A stretch of DNA of 43,904 bases from contig JAUCSE010000037.1 in assembly GCA_030445275.1 (NCBI GenBank), forward strand, positions 1 through 43,904. The letters run 5' to 3'. Both the position numbers and the translations under genes were made by a program. Below are positions 16,511 to 23,990 of this stretch, piece by piece (the first letter of the stretch is position 1; each line of letters opens with the position of its first letter). Under the pieces are notes generated by a model. That model did no database searches. It worked only from the letters and a program-made list of their open reading frames with translations, and was not told the DNA's origin. The stretch comes from Mucilaginibacter sp. (lineage in GTDB: Bacteria > Bacteroidota > Bacteroidia > Sphingobacteriales > Sphingobacteriaceae).

Positions 16511-16891
16511 ATGAATTTTCCCGCTGAATTAAAATACACTAAAGACCACGAGTGGATAAAAGTTGAAGGCAATGAAGCTACTATCGGCATTACCGAGTTT
16601 GCTCAAGGCGAATTGGGTGATATTGTTTATATTGACATTGCATCCCTTGGGAAGGAAGTTGGTAAAGATGAGGTTTTTGGTACCGTTGAGGCCGTAAAAA
16701 CAGTATCAGATCTGTTTATGCCGGTTGCCGGAACAGTTACCGAAACTAACCCTGCACTTAACAACCAGCCCGACCTGGTAAACTCTGACCCTTATGGCGA
16801 AGGCTGGATGGTAAAGATTACCCTTGCCAATGTAAGCGATGTAGATTCGCTGCTTTCGGCTGATGATTATAAAGCGATTGTTGGCGTATAA
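16511..16891 (+). CDS. gcvH: Glycine cleavage system H protein
   Basis: Lipoyl carrier of the glycine cleavage complex, shuttling the aminomethyl group between the P, T and L proteins. It has 126 residues. The lipoylated lysine is Lys63 in [15 protein letters not shown], and the N-terminal [13 protein letters not shown] is typical. The partner genes gcvP and gcvT are not nearby. The next gene starts at the base after the stop codon. Confidence 0.97.
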   Translation: MNFPAELKYTKDHEWIKVEGNEATIGITEFAQGELGDIVYIDIASLGKEVGKDEVFGTVEAVKTVSDLFMPVAGTVTETNPALNNQPDLVNSDPYGEGWMVKITLANVSDVDSLLSADDYKAIVGV

Positions 16892-17287
16892 ATGAAGCCA
16901 TTTTTAAAATATCACGGGCTCACTATTTTGTGGGCCTTATTTGTTTTTACAATGTGCGCTGTTGACCTGGGACCGGTGAGCAACTCGCCGATGTTTTTTC
17001 CGGGCTTTGATAAACTTACCCATACCGGCTTCTTTTTCACCCTGGTAGTATTAGTTTGTAATGGCATCATAAGGCAACAAAAACCAATTCGTTTATCGTA
17101 TAAACAAGCTATAATAGTTATTCTGGTGGCCATTGTTTTTGGTGGAATGATAGAAATACTGCAGCTTACCATATTTACGTGGCGCAGCGCCGACTGGAGC
17201 GATCTGTTTGCAGACAGCCTTGGGGCCTGCATGGGAATTTTTAGCGTAATGGTAACCTCCGAAGCAATTGGTTATGACAAAAAATAG
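16892..17287 (+). CDS. VanZ-like membrane protein
   Basis: A 131-residue protein with four predicted membrane helices and the VanZ-like features DKLTHTGFFF and GGMIEILQ followed by RSADWSDLFADSLGACMG. Function is unknown outside teicoplanin-resistance VanZ. Its ATG immediately follows the gcvH stop, so translation is probably coupled, and its own end overlaps the start of a small lipoprotein gene. gcvH followed by a VanZ-like gene is a recurring Bacteroidota pair. Confidence 0.85.
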   Translation: MKPFLKYHGLTILWALFVFTMCAVDLGPVSNSPMFFPGFDKLTHTGFFFTLVVLVCNGIIRQQKPIRLSYKQAIIVILVAIVFGGMIEILQLTIFTWRSADWSDLFADSLGACMGIFSVMVTSEAIGYDKK

Positions 17288-17423
17288 ATTCATATTATTA
17301 GCCGCCATAGTAGCAATGAGCTTTTCATCCTGCGGGATATTCAAAAAAAGCTGTAACTGCCCGCATTTTGGAAAAATCAAATGTGCAGATTTCAAATGTG
17401 CAGGTGTGCAGATGATGGGATAG
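17274..17423 (+). CDS. Small lipoprotein, C-terminus formed by repeat DNA
   Basis: A 49-residue reading frame starting with an ATG inside the VanZ-like gene (14-base overlap). It has a lipoprotein signal: basic N-terminus MTKNR, hydrophobic core and lipobox SFSSC with Cys20. After GIFKKSCNCPHFGK the frame enters the TGTGCAGAT repeat, which encodes the last 15 or so residues and the stop. Small Cys-rich lipoproteins of this look occur in Bacteroidota. The natural C-terminus may have been cut by the repeat. Expression is not proven. Confidence 0.6.
   Translation: MTKNRFILLAAIVAMSFSSCGIFKKSCNCPHFGKIKCADFKCAGVQMMG
17381..17423. repeat. TGTGCAGAT word repeat, copy 1
   Basis: Contains TGTGCAGATTTCAAATGTGC and then AGGTGTGCAGATGATGGGATAG. 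The last 27 bases are nearly identical to 17567-17593. The copy overlaps the end of the small lipoprotein frame. Confidence 0.75.
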
Positions 17424-17550
17424 ATTAATGTGAAACTTGCGGTTCATGTGTTCACGTTCACACCCATTAACGCCTGATAATCAATTATTTAATTTTACAA
17501 GCATACTGACAAAATGCTGTCACCACTCAACCATCGCACTTAAAAACTGA
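17424..17550. other. Spacer between repeat copies, no gene seen
   Basis: About 127 bases between two direct copies of the TGTGCAGAT repeat. I see no convincing reading frame. Short words GTGTTCACGTTCACAC form a small imperfect palindrome near 17450. Confidence 0.4.
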
Positions 17551-17593
17551 TGTGCAGATGTGCAAATATGCAGGTGTGCAGATGATGGAATAG
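17551..17593. repeat. TGTGCAGAT word repeat, copy 2
   Basis: Words TGTGCAGATGTGCAAATATG, then CAGGTGTGCAGATGATGG, in direct orientation relative to copy 1 and inverted relative to 17753-17823. Confidence 0.75.
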
Positions 17594-17599
17594 CTCTTC

Positions 17600-17749
17600 C
17601 TAAATAATAAGTAAAGAAGGGTCGTCCCAGACATCTTCATAGGTGTTTGTTATTAAAAATCTCATCCCGGGAGCAAGACCCAGGTACTTTGCGATTATCG
17701 GAAACGATTCAATGATATCCGTACATCTTATTCCTTTATCAATACACAT
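17600..17749 (-). CDS. Small unknown protein inside the repeat element
   Basis: A 49-residue minus-strand frame. Its text looks protein-like (IIESFPIIAKYLGLAPGMR, TNTYEDVWDDPSLLII). An in-frame ATG 15 bases further upstream, made by the repeat word GATGTGCAG, would add MCRFR. It is bracketed by inverted copies of the TGTGCAGAT repeat. I recognise no family; it may be a whole small gene or a captured fragment. Confidence 0.35.
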   Translation of the reverse strand: MCIDKGIRCTDIIESFPIIAKYLGLAPGMRFLITNTYEDVWDDPSLLII

Positions 17750-17752
17750 CCT

Positions 17753-17823
17753 AAATCTGCACATCCACCACCGTCATCCATTTATCATTTCTCATCTGCA
17801 CATCTGAAATCTGCACATCTGCC
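17753..17823. repeat. ATCTGCACA word repeat, inverted copy
   Basis: Carries AAATCTGCACATC, CATCTGCACATCTG and AAATCTGCACATCTG, the reverse complement of the words in copies 1 and 2. It closes the right side of the repeat-filled gap before feoA. Confidence 0.75.
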
Positions 17824-17843
17824 CACCAATTTCACTCTCCTTA

Positions 17844-17874
17844 TTTGGATTTAATACAAATAAGGTTACATTTG
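17844..17874 (+). promoter_or_regulatory. Promoter of feoAB
   Basis: TTTG at 17844-17847, exactly 19 bases, then TACATTTG at 17867-17874: a full match to the Bacteroidota -33/-7 pattern. The feoA ATG at 17895 is 20 bases downstream. No separate iron-box was identified. Confidence 0.75.
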
Positions 17875-17894
17875 CCTTTGGTTAAAATTATACG

Positions 17895-18110
17895 ATGACA
17901 CTTTCACAACTCGAAATAGGCCAGGTAGGAATTGTAAAGGAATTTACTGATCTGGAAATGTCAGTAAAGCTAATGGAGATGGGTTGCCTTCCAGGCGAGG
18001 AAATCAGAATTTCACGTATTGCCCCCCTTGGCGATCCTATTGCCATACATGTTTCGGGCTACCAGTTAAGTCTGCGTAAATTTGAAGCCTCCACCATTAT
18101 TTTGCAGTAG
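17895..18110 (+). CDS. feoA: Ferrous iron transport protein A
   Basis: Small cytosolic SH3-like partner of FeoB. Its 71 residues include the typical LMEMGCLPGEEIRISRIAPLGDPIAIHVSGYQ region (read in two parts), which folds as a beta-barrel. The feoB start is 10 bases after the stop. Confidence 0.94.
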   Translation: MTLSQLEIGQVGIVKEFTDLEMSVKLMEMGCLPGEEIRISRIAPLGDPIAIHVSGYQLSLRKFEASTIILQ

Positions 18111-18120
18111 TTTATAACAA

Positions 18121-20235
18121 TTGAAAGCTGATATAAGAGTTGCACTTGTAGGAAATCCAAACACCGGTAAATCAACTCTCTTTAATATTTTAACCGGTCT
18201 TAATCAAAAAATAGGAAACTTTCCTGGGGTTACTGTTGATAAAAAAACAGGGATCTGCCAATTGCCCGACGGGCGTACTGCCGAAATCATTGACCTGCCC
18301 GGCACTTATAGCATCTATCCAAAAAGTAAAGATGAATCCATTGTGTTCTCGGTACTAGCCGATAAATCAAAAGAGATGATCCCCGATCTGATCGTGGTTA
18401 TACTTGATGCATCAAACCTGAAACGCAACCTGCTGCTTTATACCCAGATAGCTGATTTAAAGATACCCGTAGTGGTGGCTTTAAACATGATCGATGTATC
18501 TGAAAAAGCGGGCATTACTATTGATGTTGGTCTTTTTGCTGAAAAATTAGGAGTACCCGTTGTTCCCATTTCGGCCCGCAAGATCAAAGGGATTGATCAA
18601 CTGAAAAAAACCATAGCTTACGCCAATAAAGTAGCCCTACAACAAAATACCATTGATGTAGAAGTTATTGCTCCCGAAATCATTGCACAGATAAAGGAAG
18701 AGTTAAAAATAGATAACCCTTATTTTGCCCTGCAGCTGGCCCATCAGCATGAAACCCTGAATTTTCTTTCGACTACCGAAAGCGACCGTATTGAACACCT
18801 GGAAAAGGAGTTTTCATTCCACTCGCAAAAAGCACAGGCTACCGAAACCATTGCCCGCTATAATTTTATTAATGATCTACTGTACGATACCGTTAAAAAG
18901 CCAGAAACAGCGCATGACGAAACAGTAAGTAATAAAATTGACAAGATACTTACGCACAAAATATTTGGCTTTGTCATTTTCTTTGCCATCCTGATGTTCA
19001 TTTTCCAGGCCATATTCTCGTGGTCGGCCTATCCCATGTCGCTTATCGAGGACCTGTTTATCTGGCTTCAAAATATTATCAGTAAAGTATTACCCGCCGG
19101 TCCGCTGGTGAGTTTGTTGGTTGATGGCGTACTGGCCGGCTTAAGCGGTGTTATGGTATTTATACCGCAAATAGCCATTCTTTTCGCCCTGATATCTATA
19201 CTGGAAGATACCGGCTACATGTCGCGTGTTACCTTTATGATGGATAAAGTGATGCGCAAGGTTGGCCTCAACGGCAAATCGGTAGTGCCTCTGATTGGCG
19301 GTTTTGCCTGCGCAGTGCCATCCATCATGAGTACCCGCAACATCGAGAACTGGAAAGACCGCATGATCACCATTATGGTTACCCCATTGGTGGCCTGCTC
19401 TGCGCGCTTGCCGGTTTACACCCTGCTTATTGCACTAGTTGTACCCAATCGTAATGTTTGGTGGATATTTAACCTGCAGGGACTGGCACTTACTGCCATG
19501 TACCTCCTCAGCATTGTATCGGCTATTACCGTAGCTTTCGTAATGAAGTTTGTTTTAAAGGCCCGCGAGCGTGGTTATTTTATTATGGAATTGCCCGTGT
19601 ACCGCATGCCAAGGTGGAAAAATGTTGTTTTCACGATGTATGATCGTTCTAAAGCGTTTGTATTACAGGCTGGCAAGGTAATTATTGCCGTTTCCATTAT
19701 ATTGTGGGTGTTAAAATCATATGCTCCTGGCGATACTTTTAAACATATTGAACAAAAATACAGTCAGGCACAGTACACCAAAACCATGACTCCTGATAGC
19801 CTGACCAAAGTTATCGCGTCTGAAAAGCTGGAAACATCTTATGCCGGGATATTTGGCCATGTGATTGAACCAGTTATAAAACCACTTGGGTTCGATTGGA
19901 AGATAGGCATAGCTCTCATCAGCTCATTTGCTGCCCGCGAGGTTTTTGTAGGCACCATGGCCACCATTTACAGCGTAGAGGGCGATGCCGATAAGCTGGA
20001 ATCGGTACAGCAAAAAATGCATAGCGCCACTAACCCAGATACCGGCAAGCCGGTGTTTACGCTGGCTGTAGCATTTTCGCTCATGATGTTTTATGCCTTT
20101 GCCATGCAATGTGCCAGCACAGTTGCCGTGGTATATCGTGAAACTAAGGATTGGCGTTGGCCCGCTGTACAGTTTGCTTATATGACCGTTTTGGCATATA
20201 CCGCCAGCTTTATCGTTTACCACTGGCTGAAGTAG
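18121..20235 (+). CDS. feoB: Ferrous iron transporter FeoB
   Basis: Inner-membrane Fe(II) importer of 704 residues. The N-terminal G domain has G1 GNPNTGKST (residues 11-19), G3 DLPGTYS and G4 NMID, followed by a helical spacer. Two gate domains with about eight membrane helices follow from residue 285, with the conserved stretches GGFACAVPSIMSTRNIENWK and SSFAAREVFVGTMATIYSV. The start codon is TTG at 18121, 10 bases after feoA; no ATG lies close by in frame. Confidence 0.96.
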   Translation: MKADIRVALVGNPNTGKSTLFNILTGLNQKIGNFPGVTVDKKTGICQLPDGRTAEIIDLPGTYSIYPKSKDESIVFSVLADKSKEMIPDLIVVILDASNLKRNLLLYTQIADLKIPVVVALNMIDVSEKAGITIDVGLFAEKLGVPVVPISARKIKGIDQLKKTIAYANKVALQQNTIDVEVIAPEIIAQIKEELKIDNPYFALQLAHQHETLNFLSTTESDRIEHLEKEFSFHSQKAQATETIARYNFINDLLYDTVKKPETAHDETVSNKIDKILTHKIFGFVIFFAILMFIFQAIFSWSAYPMSLIEDLFIWLQNIISKVLPAGPLVSLLVDGVLAGLSGVMVFIPQIAILFALISILEDTGYMSRVTFMMDKVMRKVGLNGKSVVPLIGGFACAVPSIMSTRNIENWKDRMITIMVTPLVACSARLPVYTLLIALVVPNRNVWWIFNLQGLALTAMYLLSIVSAITVAFVMKFVLKARERGYFIMELPVYRMPRWKNVVFTMYDRSKAFVLQAGKVIIAVSIILWVLKSYAPGDTFKHIEQKYSQAQYTKTMTPDSLTKVIASEKLETSYAGIFGHVIEPVIKPLGFDWKIGIALISSFAAREVFVGTMATIYSVEGDADKLESVQQKMHSATNPDTGKPVFTLAVAFSLMMFYAFAMQCASTVAVVYRETKDWRWPAVQFAYMTVLAYTASFIVYHWLK

Positions 20236-20242
20236 CTTTTTA

Positions 20243-20337
20243 GTCCATGGTCAATAGACCATGGTTAATTATCAATCAATTGTTATTTTATCAGCCAATC
20301 TAAAACTATCGACTATGGTCTATGGACTATCGACTGC
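20243..20337. repeat. Palindrome (CTATGGTC / GACCATAG) between feoB and the SprT-like gene
   Basis: Left words AGTCCATGGTCAATAGACCA, right words GACTATGGTCTATGGACTAT. The arms pair imperfectly around an A/T-rich centre. The right arm ends next to the downstream promoter box. Confidence 0.75.
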
Positions 20338-20344
20338 CAATCCT

Positions 20345-20352
20345 TATATTTG
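20345..20352 (+). promoter_or_regulatory. Promoter -7 box of the SprT-like gene
   Basis: TATATTTG matches TAnnTTTG, 14 bases before the TTG start at 20367. The -33 region lies in the palindrome and has no clear TTG. Confidence 0.5.
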
Positions 20353-20366
20353 TATTGAGGTAAAAA

Positions 20367-20978
20367 TTGGATAAAGTAAAAGTTTTAGAAAAGTATCTTC
20401 CACCAGACGCGGCCCCCCTGATTGGCCGCTGGATAGATTACTTTAAATGTGAGTTTAAAATTTCGCGCAACCGCGGCAGTAAATTTGGCGACTACCGCTC
20501 GCCTTATGCCGATAAAGGTCACCGTATTTCCGTCAATTATGATCTGAACCCCTATGCTTTCCTGGTAACCACTGTACATGAGTTTGCACACCTGCATACC
20601 TGGAATGAGCATAAGCAAAAGGCCAAACCACACGGAACCGAGTGGAAAAACAATTTCAAAAAAATGATGCAGCCTTTTTTTGAAAAGGACATTTTTCCAA
20701 ATGATGTAAAACATGCCATCACCAGCTATTTAACCAATCCGGCAGCCTCCAGCTGTTCAGATCTTAACCTGTACCGCTCCCTGCGCAAATACGACGCTCC
20801 AAAAGAAGCTATGCTAACCGTGGAGAAAGTCCCTTTCAAGGCCCTGTTCAAAATAAAAGGCGACCGCGTTTTCCGCAAGGAAGAGCAATTGCGCAAGCGT
20901 TTTAAGTGTGTAGAGATAGAAACCAAACGCGTTTATCTGTTTAGTCCCGTTGCCGAGGTGGAGTTGGTGGAAGAGTAA
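20367..20978 (+). CDS. SprT-like zinc metalloprotein
   Basis: A 203-residue protein with a SprT-like domain. The zinc motif HExxH is at residues 71-75 (VHEFAHLHTWNEH), and a third candidate ligand is His in KPHGTEWKNNF. SPRTN relatives cut DNA-protein crosslinks, while the role of bacterial SprT is unsettled. The C-terminal 100 residues include basic segments. The start is a TTG at 20367 because no ATG lies upstream of the conserved region. Confidence 0.85.
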   Translation: MDKVKVLEKYLPPDAAPLIGRWIDYFKCEFKISRNRGSKFGDYRSPYADKGHRISVNYDLNPYAFLVTTVHEFAHLHTWNEHKQKAKPHGTEWKNNFKKMMQPFFEKDIFPNDVKHAITSYLTNPAASSCSDLNLYRSLRKYDAPKEAMLTVEKVPFKALFKIKGDRVFRKEEQLRKRFKCVEIETKRVYLFSPVAEVELVEE

Positions 20979-21025
20979 CGACTCTACTCCGACCGTCATT
21001 GAACTACAAAGCGCCTTCCAAAATC

Positions 21026-21107
21026 TGTCATTCTGAGCGATAGCGAAGAATCTAATAGTCGCCATACATCTTCATGAATAGATCCTTCGCTATCGCTCAG
21101 GATGACA
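21026..21107. repeat. REP-like hairpin, GTCATTCTGAGCG type
   Basis: Left arm 21026-21054 (TGTCATTCTGAGCGATAGCG...) and right arm 21079-21107 (...CGCTATCGCTCAGGATGACA) pair over 29 positions with two differences. Both arms carry the same internal variant GCGATAGCG. It is related to 13075-13152 and to a widely dispersed bacterial repeat. The rest of 20979-21188 holds only the next promoter. Confidence 0.85.
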
Positions 21108-21176
21108 AAGGGAAGAAGTGATGGCTTCGTACAGCAATGACGTGCTTTTTAGAATAGCCTCAACAAATTAAATCCG

Positions 21177-21184
21177 TACTTTTG
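21177..21184 (+). promoter_or_regulatory. Promoter -7 box abutting the MBL-fold gene
   Basis: TACTTTTG matches TAnnTTTG and ends four bases before the ATG at 21189; the message is probably leaderless. Confidence 0.55.
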
Positions 21185-21188
21185 CCAC

Positions 21189-21827
21189 ATGGCAAAAGTT
21201 AAAGCATTTGTGAATAATCCTTATCAGGAAAACACCTATTTACTATATGATGAAAGCGGCGAATGTGCGATTATTGATCCTGGTATGTATACCGCTACCG
21301 AGCAAAATGTGGTGGTTAATTTTATTAAGGATAACAACCTGAAACCTGTACTATTGCTCAATACCCATTGCCATATTGACCATGTGCTGGGTAACAAATT
21401 TGTGTTTGATAAATACGGTTTAAAGCCCCAATTTAATGCAGGCGAATCGGAGGTACTGGCAGCTGTTGTATCTTACGCTCCGCAAATGGGCATTCGTTAT
21501 GAAGTATCGCCCCTGCCTGATGAGTACCTGCCCGAAACTGGTAGCATACCCTTTGGCAATACCACACTTGATCTGATATTTGCACCAGGCCATTCGCCGG
21601 CCCACTTGTGTTTTTATGATCAAGCAGCCAATATTTTAATCGGTGGCGACGTACTATTCAGAAGCAGTATCGGCCGTACCGACCTGCCCGGTGGTAATTT
21701 TGCCCAACTGATCAATAATATTACTACCAAGCTGTTTACACTGCCTGATGATTGCACAGTTTATCCGGGTCATGGCCCCGAAACCACCATCGGTTACGAA
21801 AAACAGAATAATCCTTTTTTAACTTAA
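21189..21827 (+). CDS. MBL-fold metallo-hydrolase (glyoxalase II-like)
   Basis: A 212-residue metallo-beta-lactamase-fold enzyme. Metal ligands are His60, His62, Asp64 and His65 in THCHIDHVLGN, His in APGHSPAHLCF, Asp in IGGDVLFRSSIGRTDLPGG and His in YPGHGPETT. These segments resemble the YcbL/glyoxalase II group that hydrolyses thioesters. The substrate is unproven. Confidence 0.92.
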   Translation: MAKVKAFVNNPYQENTYLLYDESGECAIIDPGMYTATEQNVVVNFIKDNNLKPVLLLNTHCHIDHVLGNKFVFDKYGLKPQFNAGESEVLAAVVSYAPQMGIRYEVSPLPDEYLPETGSIPFGNTTLDLIFAPGHSPAHLCFYDQAANILIGGDVLFRSSIGRTDLPGGNFAQLINNITTKLFTLPDDCTVYPGHGPETTIGYEKQNNPFLT

Positions 21828-21893
21828 AAGTCAAAACTAACGATTAAAAAGTCCATTGCAACTCATAACTTGCAACTTACAACCCTACAGTAA
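21828..21893. repeat. Single-arm word repeat (GCAACTT) before the permease gene
   Basis: Words ATTGCAACTCATAACTTGCA and ACTTACAA run forward only; no inverted arm is present. It ends directly at the TTG start at 21894. It resembles one arm of the other palindromes. Confidence 0.35.
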
Positions 21894-23120
21894 TTGAACA
21901 CTTCGGTATATATAGCTAAACGATACTTGTTTTCGGGCAAGAAAATGCATGCCATCAATATCATTTCGGGCATATCTATGCTCGGAGTTTTAGTTGGCAG
22001 CGCTGCGCTGATCATCATTTTATCGGTGTTTAATGGTTTTGAAAAGGTAATATTATCCTTATACAGCAATTTTACTCCCGAAATAAAGATAGAAACCCGC
22101 CTGGGTAAAACTTTTGACCCTAGTATACCCTACTTTAATACCCTGCATAAGGATGCCCACCTATTTTCATATACACAGGTACTGCAAGAAAAAGCGCTGA
22201 TTAAATACGGCGACAAAACCATTTTGGGTACCGTTAAAGGAGTAAGCGACGATTTTTTGAAGAACAAGCAGCTGGACAGCACTGTACAAAATGGTTCATT
22301 CACTTTAAAAAGCGGTGGTCAATATTATGCAGTTGTTGGTACAACCATACAAGGTAGTCTGGGTATCAATGTACATGATAACTTATCGCCCATACAAATA
22401 TTTTCCCCAAGACGAGGGGAGGTAAATTCGGCAGATCCGCTGAACGAATTTGTGGTACGGTCCATCACCCCATCCGGGGTTTTTGCTATACAACAGGAAT
22501 TTGATGATATTGTAGTAACCCCCATTGAGTTTGCCCGCGATCTGCTTGATCAGCCCAAAGCGGTATCATCCATTGAACTTAACTATAAAAGGGGCACTGA
22601 TCTTGCCTCAGTTCAAAACAAAATAAAAGACGAGCTTGGCGACAAGTTCACCGTAAAAAACCGCAAGGAACAAAACACCGAGCTATACAAAACGCTTAAT
22701 TACGAACGTTGGGCTGTATACATGATCCTTACATTTGTACTCATTATAGCAATATTTAACATCATCGGTTCGTTAACCATGCTGGTGATAGATAAGCGTA
22801 AGGATATTGCTATTTTGAGCAGTCTGGGGGCTAATAAGCAAACTATACAGGGTATTTTCTTTTTTGAAGGAATGATGATATCCTTAATTGGCTGTGTTGT
22901 GGGTATTGCATTAGGGCTTGCATTTTGTTTAGTGCAGCAATACTTTGGATTGATAAAAATGGGGACACAAATGTCGGTAATTGATGCCTACCCGATTGAT
23001 CTGGTTATAAGTGATTTTGGTTTGGTGTTTTTAACTGTGGGCGCTATATCCGTAATTGCATCAGGAATAAGTGCCCGATTAAGCATTAAAGGGTTAGACG
23101 AAATCAAACAGGATTTGTAA
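21894..23120 (+). CDS. LolC/E-type ABC transporter permease
   Basis: A 408-residue inner-membrane protein with one N-terminal helix (about 20-45), a large periplasmic MacB-like domain and three C-terminal helices of the FtsX fold (from about residue 275). The N-terminus YIAKRYLFSGKKMHAINIIS is characteristic of LolC/LolE, which extract lipoproteins from the inner membrane. The ATPase LolD is not adjacent. The start is a TTG at 21894. The stop codon TAA lies within the promoter box of the next gene. Confidence 0.88.
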   Translation: MNTSVYIAKRYLFSGKKMHAINIISGISMLGVLVGSAALIIILSVFNGFEKVILSLYSNFTPEIKIETRLGKTFDPSIPYFNTLHKDAHLFSYTQVLQEKALIKYGDKTILGTVKGVSDDFLKNKQLDSTVQNGSFTLKSGGQYYAVVGTTIQGSLGINVHDNLSPIQIFSPRRGEVNSADPLNEFVVRSITPSGVFAIQQEFDDIVVTPIEFARDLLDQPKAVSSIELNYKRGTDLASVQNKIKDELGDKFTVKNRKEQNTELYKTLNYERWAVYMILTFVLIIAIFNIIGSLTMLVIDKRKDIAILSSLGANKQTIQGIFFFEGMMISLIGCVVGIALGLAFCLVQQYFGLIKMGTQMSVIDAYPIDLVISDFGLVFLTVGAISVIASGISARLSIKGLDEIKQDL

Positions 23121-23125
23121 ATTTG
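23118..23125 (+). promoter_or_regulatory. Promoter -7 box overlapping the permease stop codon
   Basis: TAAATTTG matches TAnnTTTG, includes the upstream stop TAA and ends four bases before the ATG at 23130. Confidence 0.45.
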
Positions 23126-23129
23126 CAAC

Positions 23130-23501
23130 ATGAGGATTAGGTATATTAAATATTTCGCGTTCCTACTTGTTTTAATTGCTGTATGCTCATGTAATAGAAA
23201 TTCGTCAAAAACCGCCCAGCCAGTAATTTTTAAAGGCCTATACAGCTTTGGTCCCGAAATAAAATCATTTAAAGATTGCGATAGCGGCCGTGAGTTTTGG
23301 GTGACCGATAGTTCGGCGCAGCTAGAGCTGCAGTATTCGCAATTAAACTTCGAAAAGCCCTATGAACCGGTATATGTTGAAGTGGAAGGCATCAAATCAA
23401 AATCTGGCAAGGATGGTATGGGATCTGAATATGACAGTACCCTGGTGGTAAAAAAGGTGGTAAAAATAACCAAAGAGATACCCCAGGATATTTGCAATTA
23501 A
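23130..23501 (+). CDS. Small lipoprotein, NlpE C-terminal-like domain
   Basis: A 123-residue protein with a lipoprotein signal ending VCSC (Cys21). The mature part (FKGLYSFGPEIKSFKDCDSG, FWVTDSS, PVYVEVEGIKSK) resembles the OB-fold domain of NlpE C-termini and COG3650-type lipoproteins. The family link is moderate. It is ten bases after the permease gene. Confidence 0.7.
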   Translation: MRIRYIKYFAFLLVLIAVCSCNRNSSKTAQPVIFKGLYSFGPEIKSFKDCDSGREFWVTDSSAQLELQYSQLNFEKPYEPVYVEVEGIKSKSGKDGMGSEYDSTLVVKKVVKITKEIPQDICN

Positions 23502-23589
23502 TTACTTATTATTAATAGCTTTAAGTATTCATAGCGCCTGCATACTCAGCCGTTCAAAAAGCAAAATAATTAAAACTCATCTGCCACTG
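23497..23589 (+). pseudogene. Possible decayed small lipoprotein
   Basis: A frame without a usable start reads LLLIALSIHSAC, then ILSRSKSKIIKTHLPLWR and a stop. A hydrophobic core plus a Cys, followed by KTHLP, resembles small Bacteroidota lipoproteins ending THLPPGQAKK. A one-base change near the THLP codons would explain the altered end. This is tentative; the rest of the 106-base gap shows nothing else. Confidence 0.25.
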
Positions 23590-23607
23590 TGGCGTTAACT
23601 AATAATC

Positions 23608-23979
23608 ATGGAATCAAAACGTCAGCAAAAATTTGCCGGAGTAATACAGCAGGATCTGGCCGCAATATTTCAACGCGAAGGCATGAACTACTTGCCAAAC
23701 ACAATGGTAACCATAACTAAAGTACGTGTAACACCCGATTTGGCCATTGCCCGTATATTTTTAAGTTTTTTTGGCAACAATAACTTGCAGCTGGCTCTGC
23801 AAACCATCAAATCGCACGCCTCCGAGATCAGGTATAAACTGGGTGCCCGCATCAAAGACCAGGTAAGGATAATCCCTCAGCTGGAATTTTTTGTTGATGA
23901 CACCAGCGAATACGTGGAACGCATGGATAAAATATTCGAAAAAATAAGCAAAGAAGAGCGCCAGCCCGATACTGAATAA
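23608..23979 (+). CDS. rbfA: Ribosome-binding factor A
   Basis: Assembly factor for the 30S subunit, binding near the 5' helix of 16S rRNA. The 123 residues form a KH-like fold, with N-terminal RQQKFAGVIQQDLAAIFQRE and the central VRVTPDLAIARIFLSFF. The length is typical. The M23 peptidase gene starts 11 bases after its stop. Confidence 0.93.
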   Translation: MESKRQQKFAGVIQQDLAAIFQREGMNYLPNTMVTITKVRVTPDLAIARIFLSFFGNNNLQLALQTIKSHASEIRYKLGARIKDQVRIIPQLEFFVDDTSEYVERMDKIFEKISKEERQPDTE

Positions 23980-23990
23980 TTTTTATCAGG

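Noticed and set aside
16892..17287. VanZ-like gene as a glycopeptide resistance determinant
   Set aside because: No other van genes are present; VanZ-like proteins beside gcvH are ordinary in this phylum.
17398..17593. Two direct repeats about 170 bases apart as a possible CRISPR remnant
   Set aside because: The repeats are word-like and internally repetitive, have an inverted copy nearby, the spacing is far too long, and no cas gene is present.
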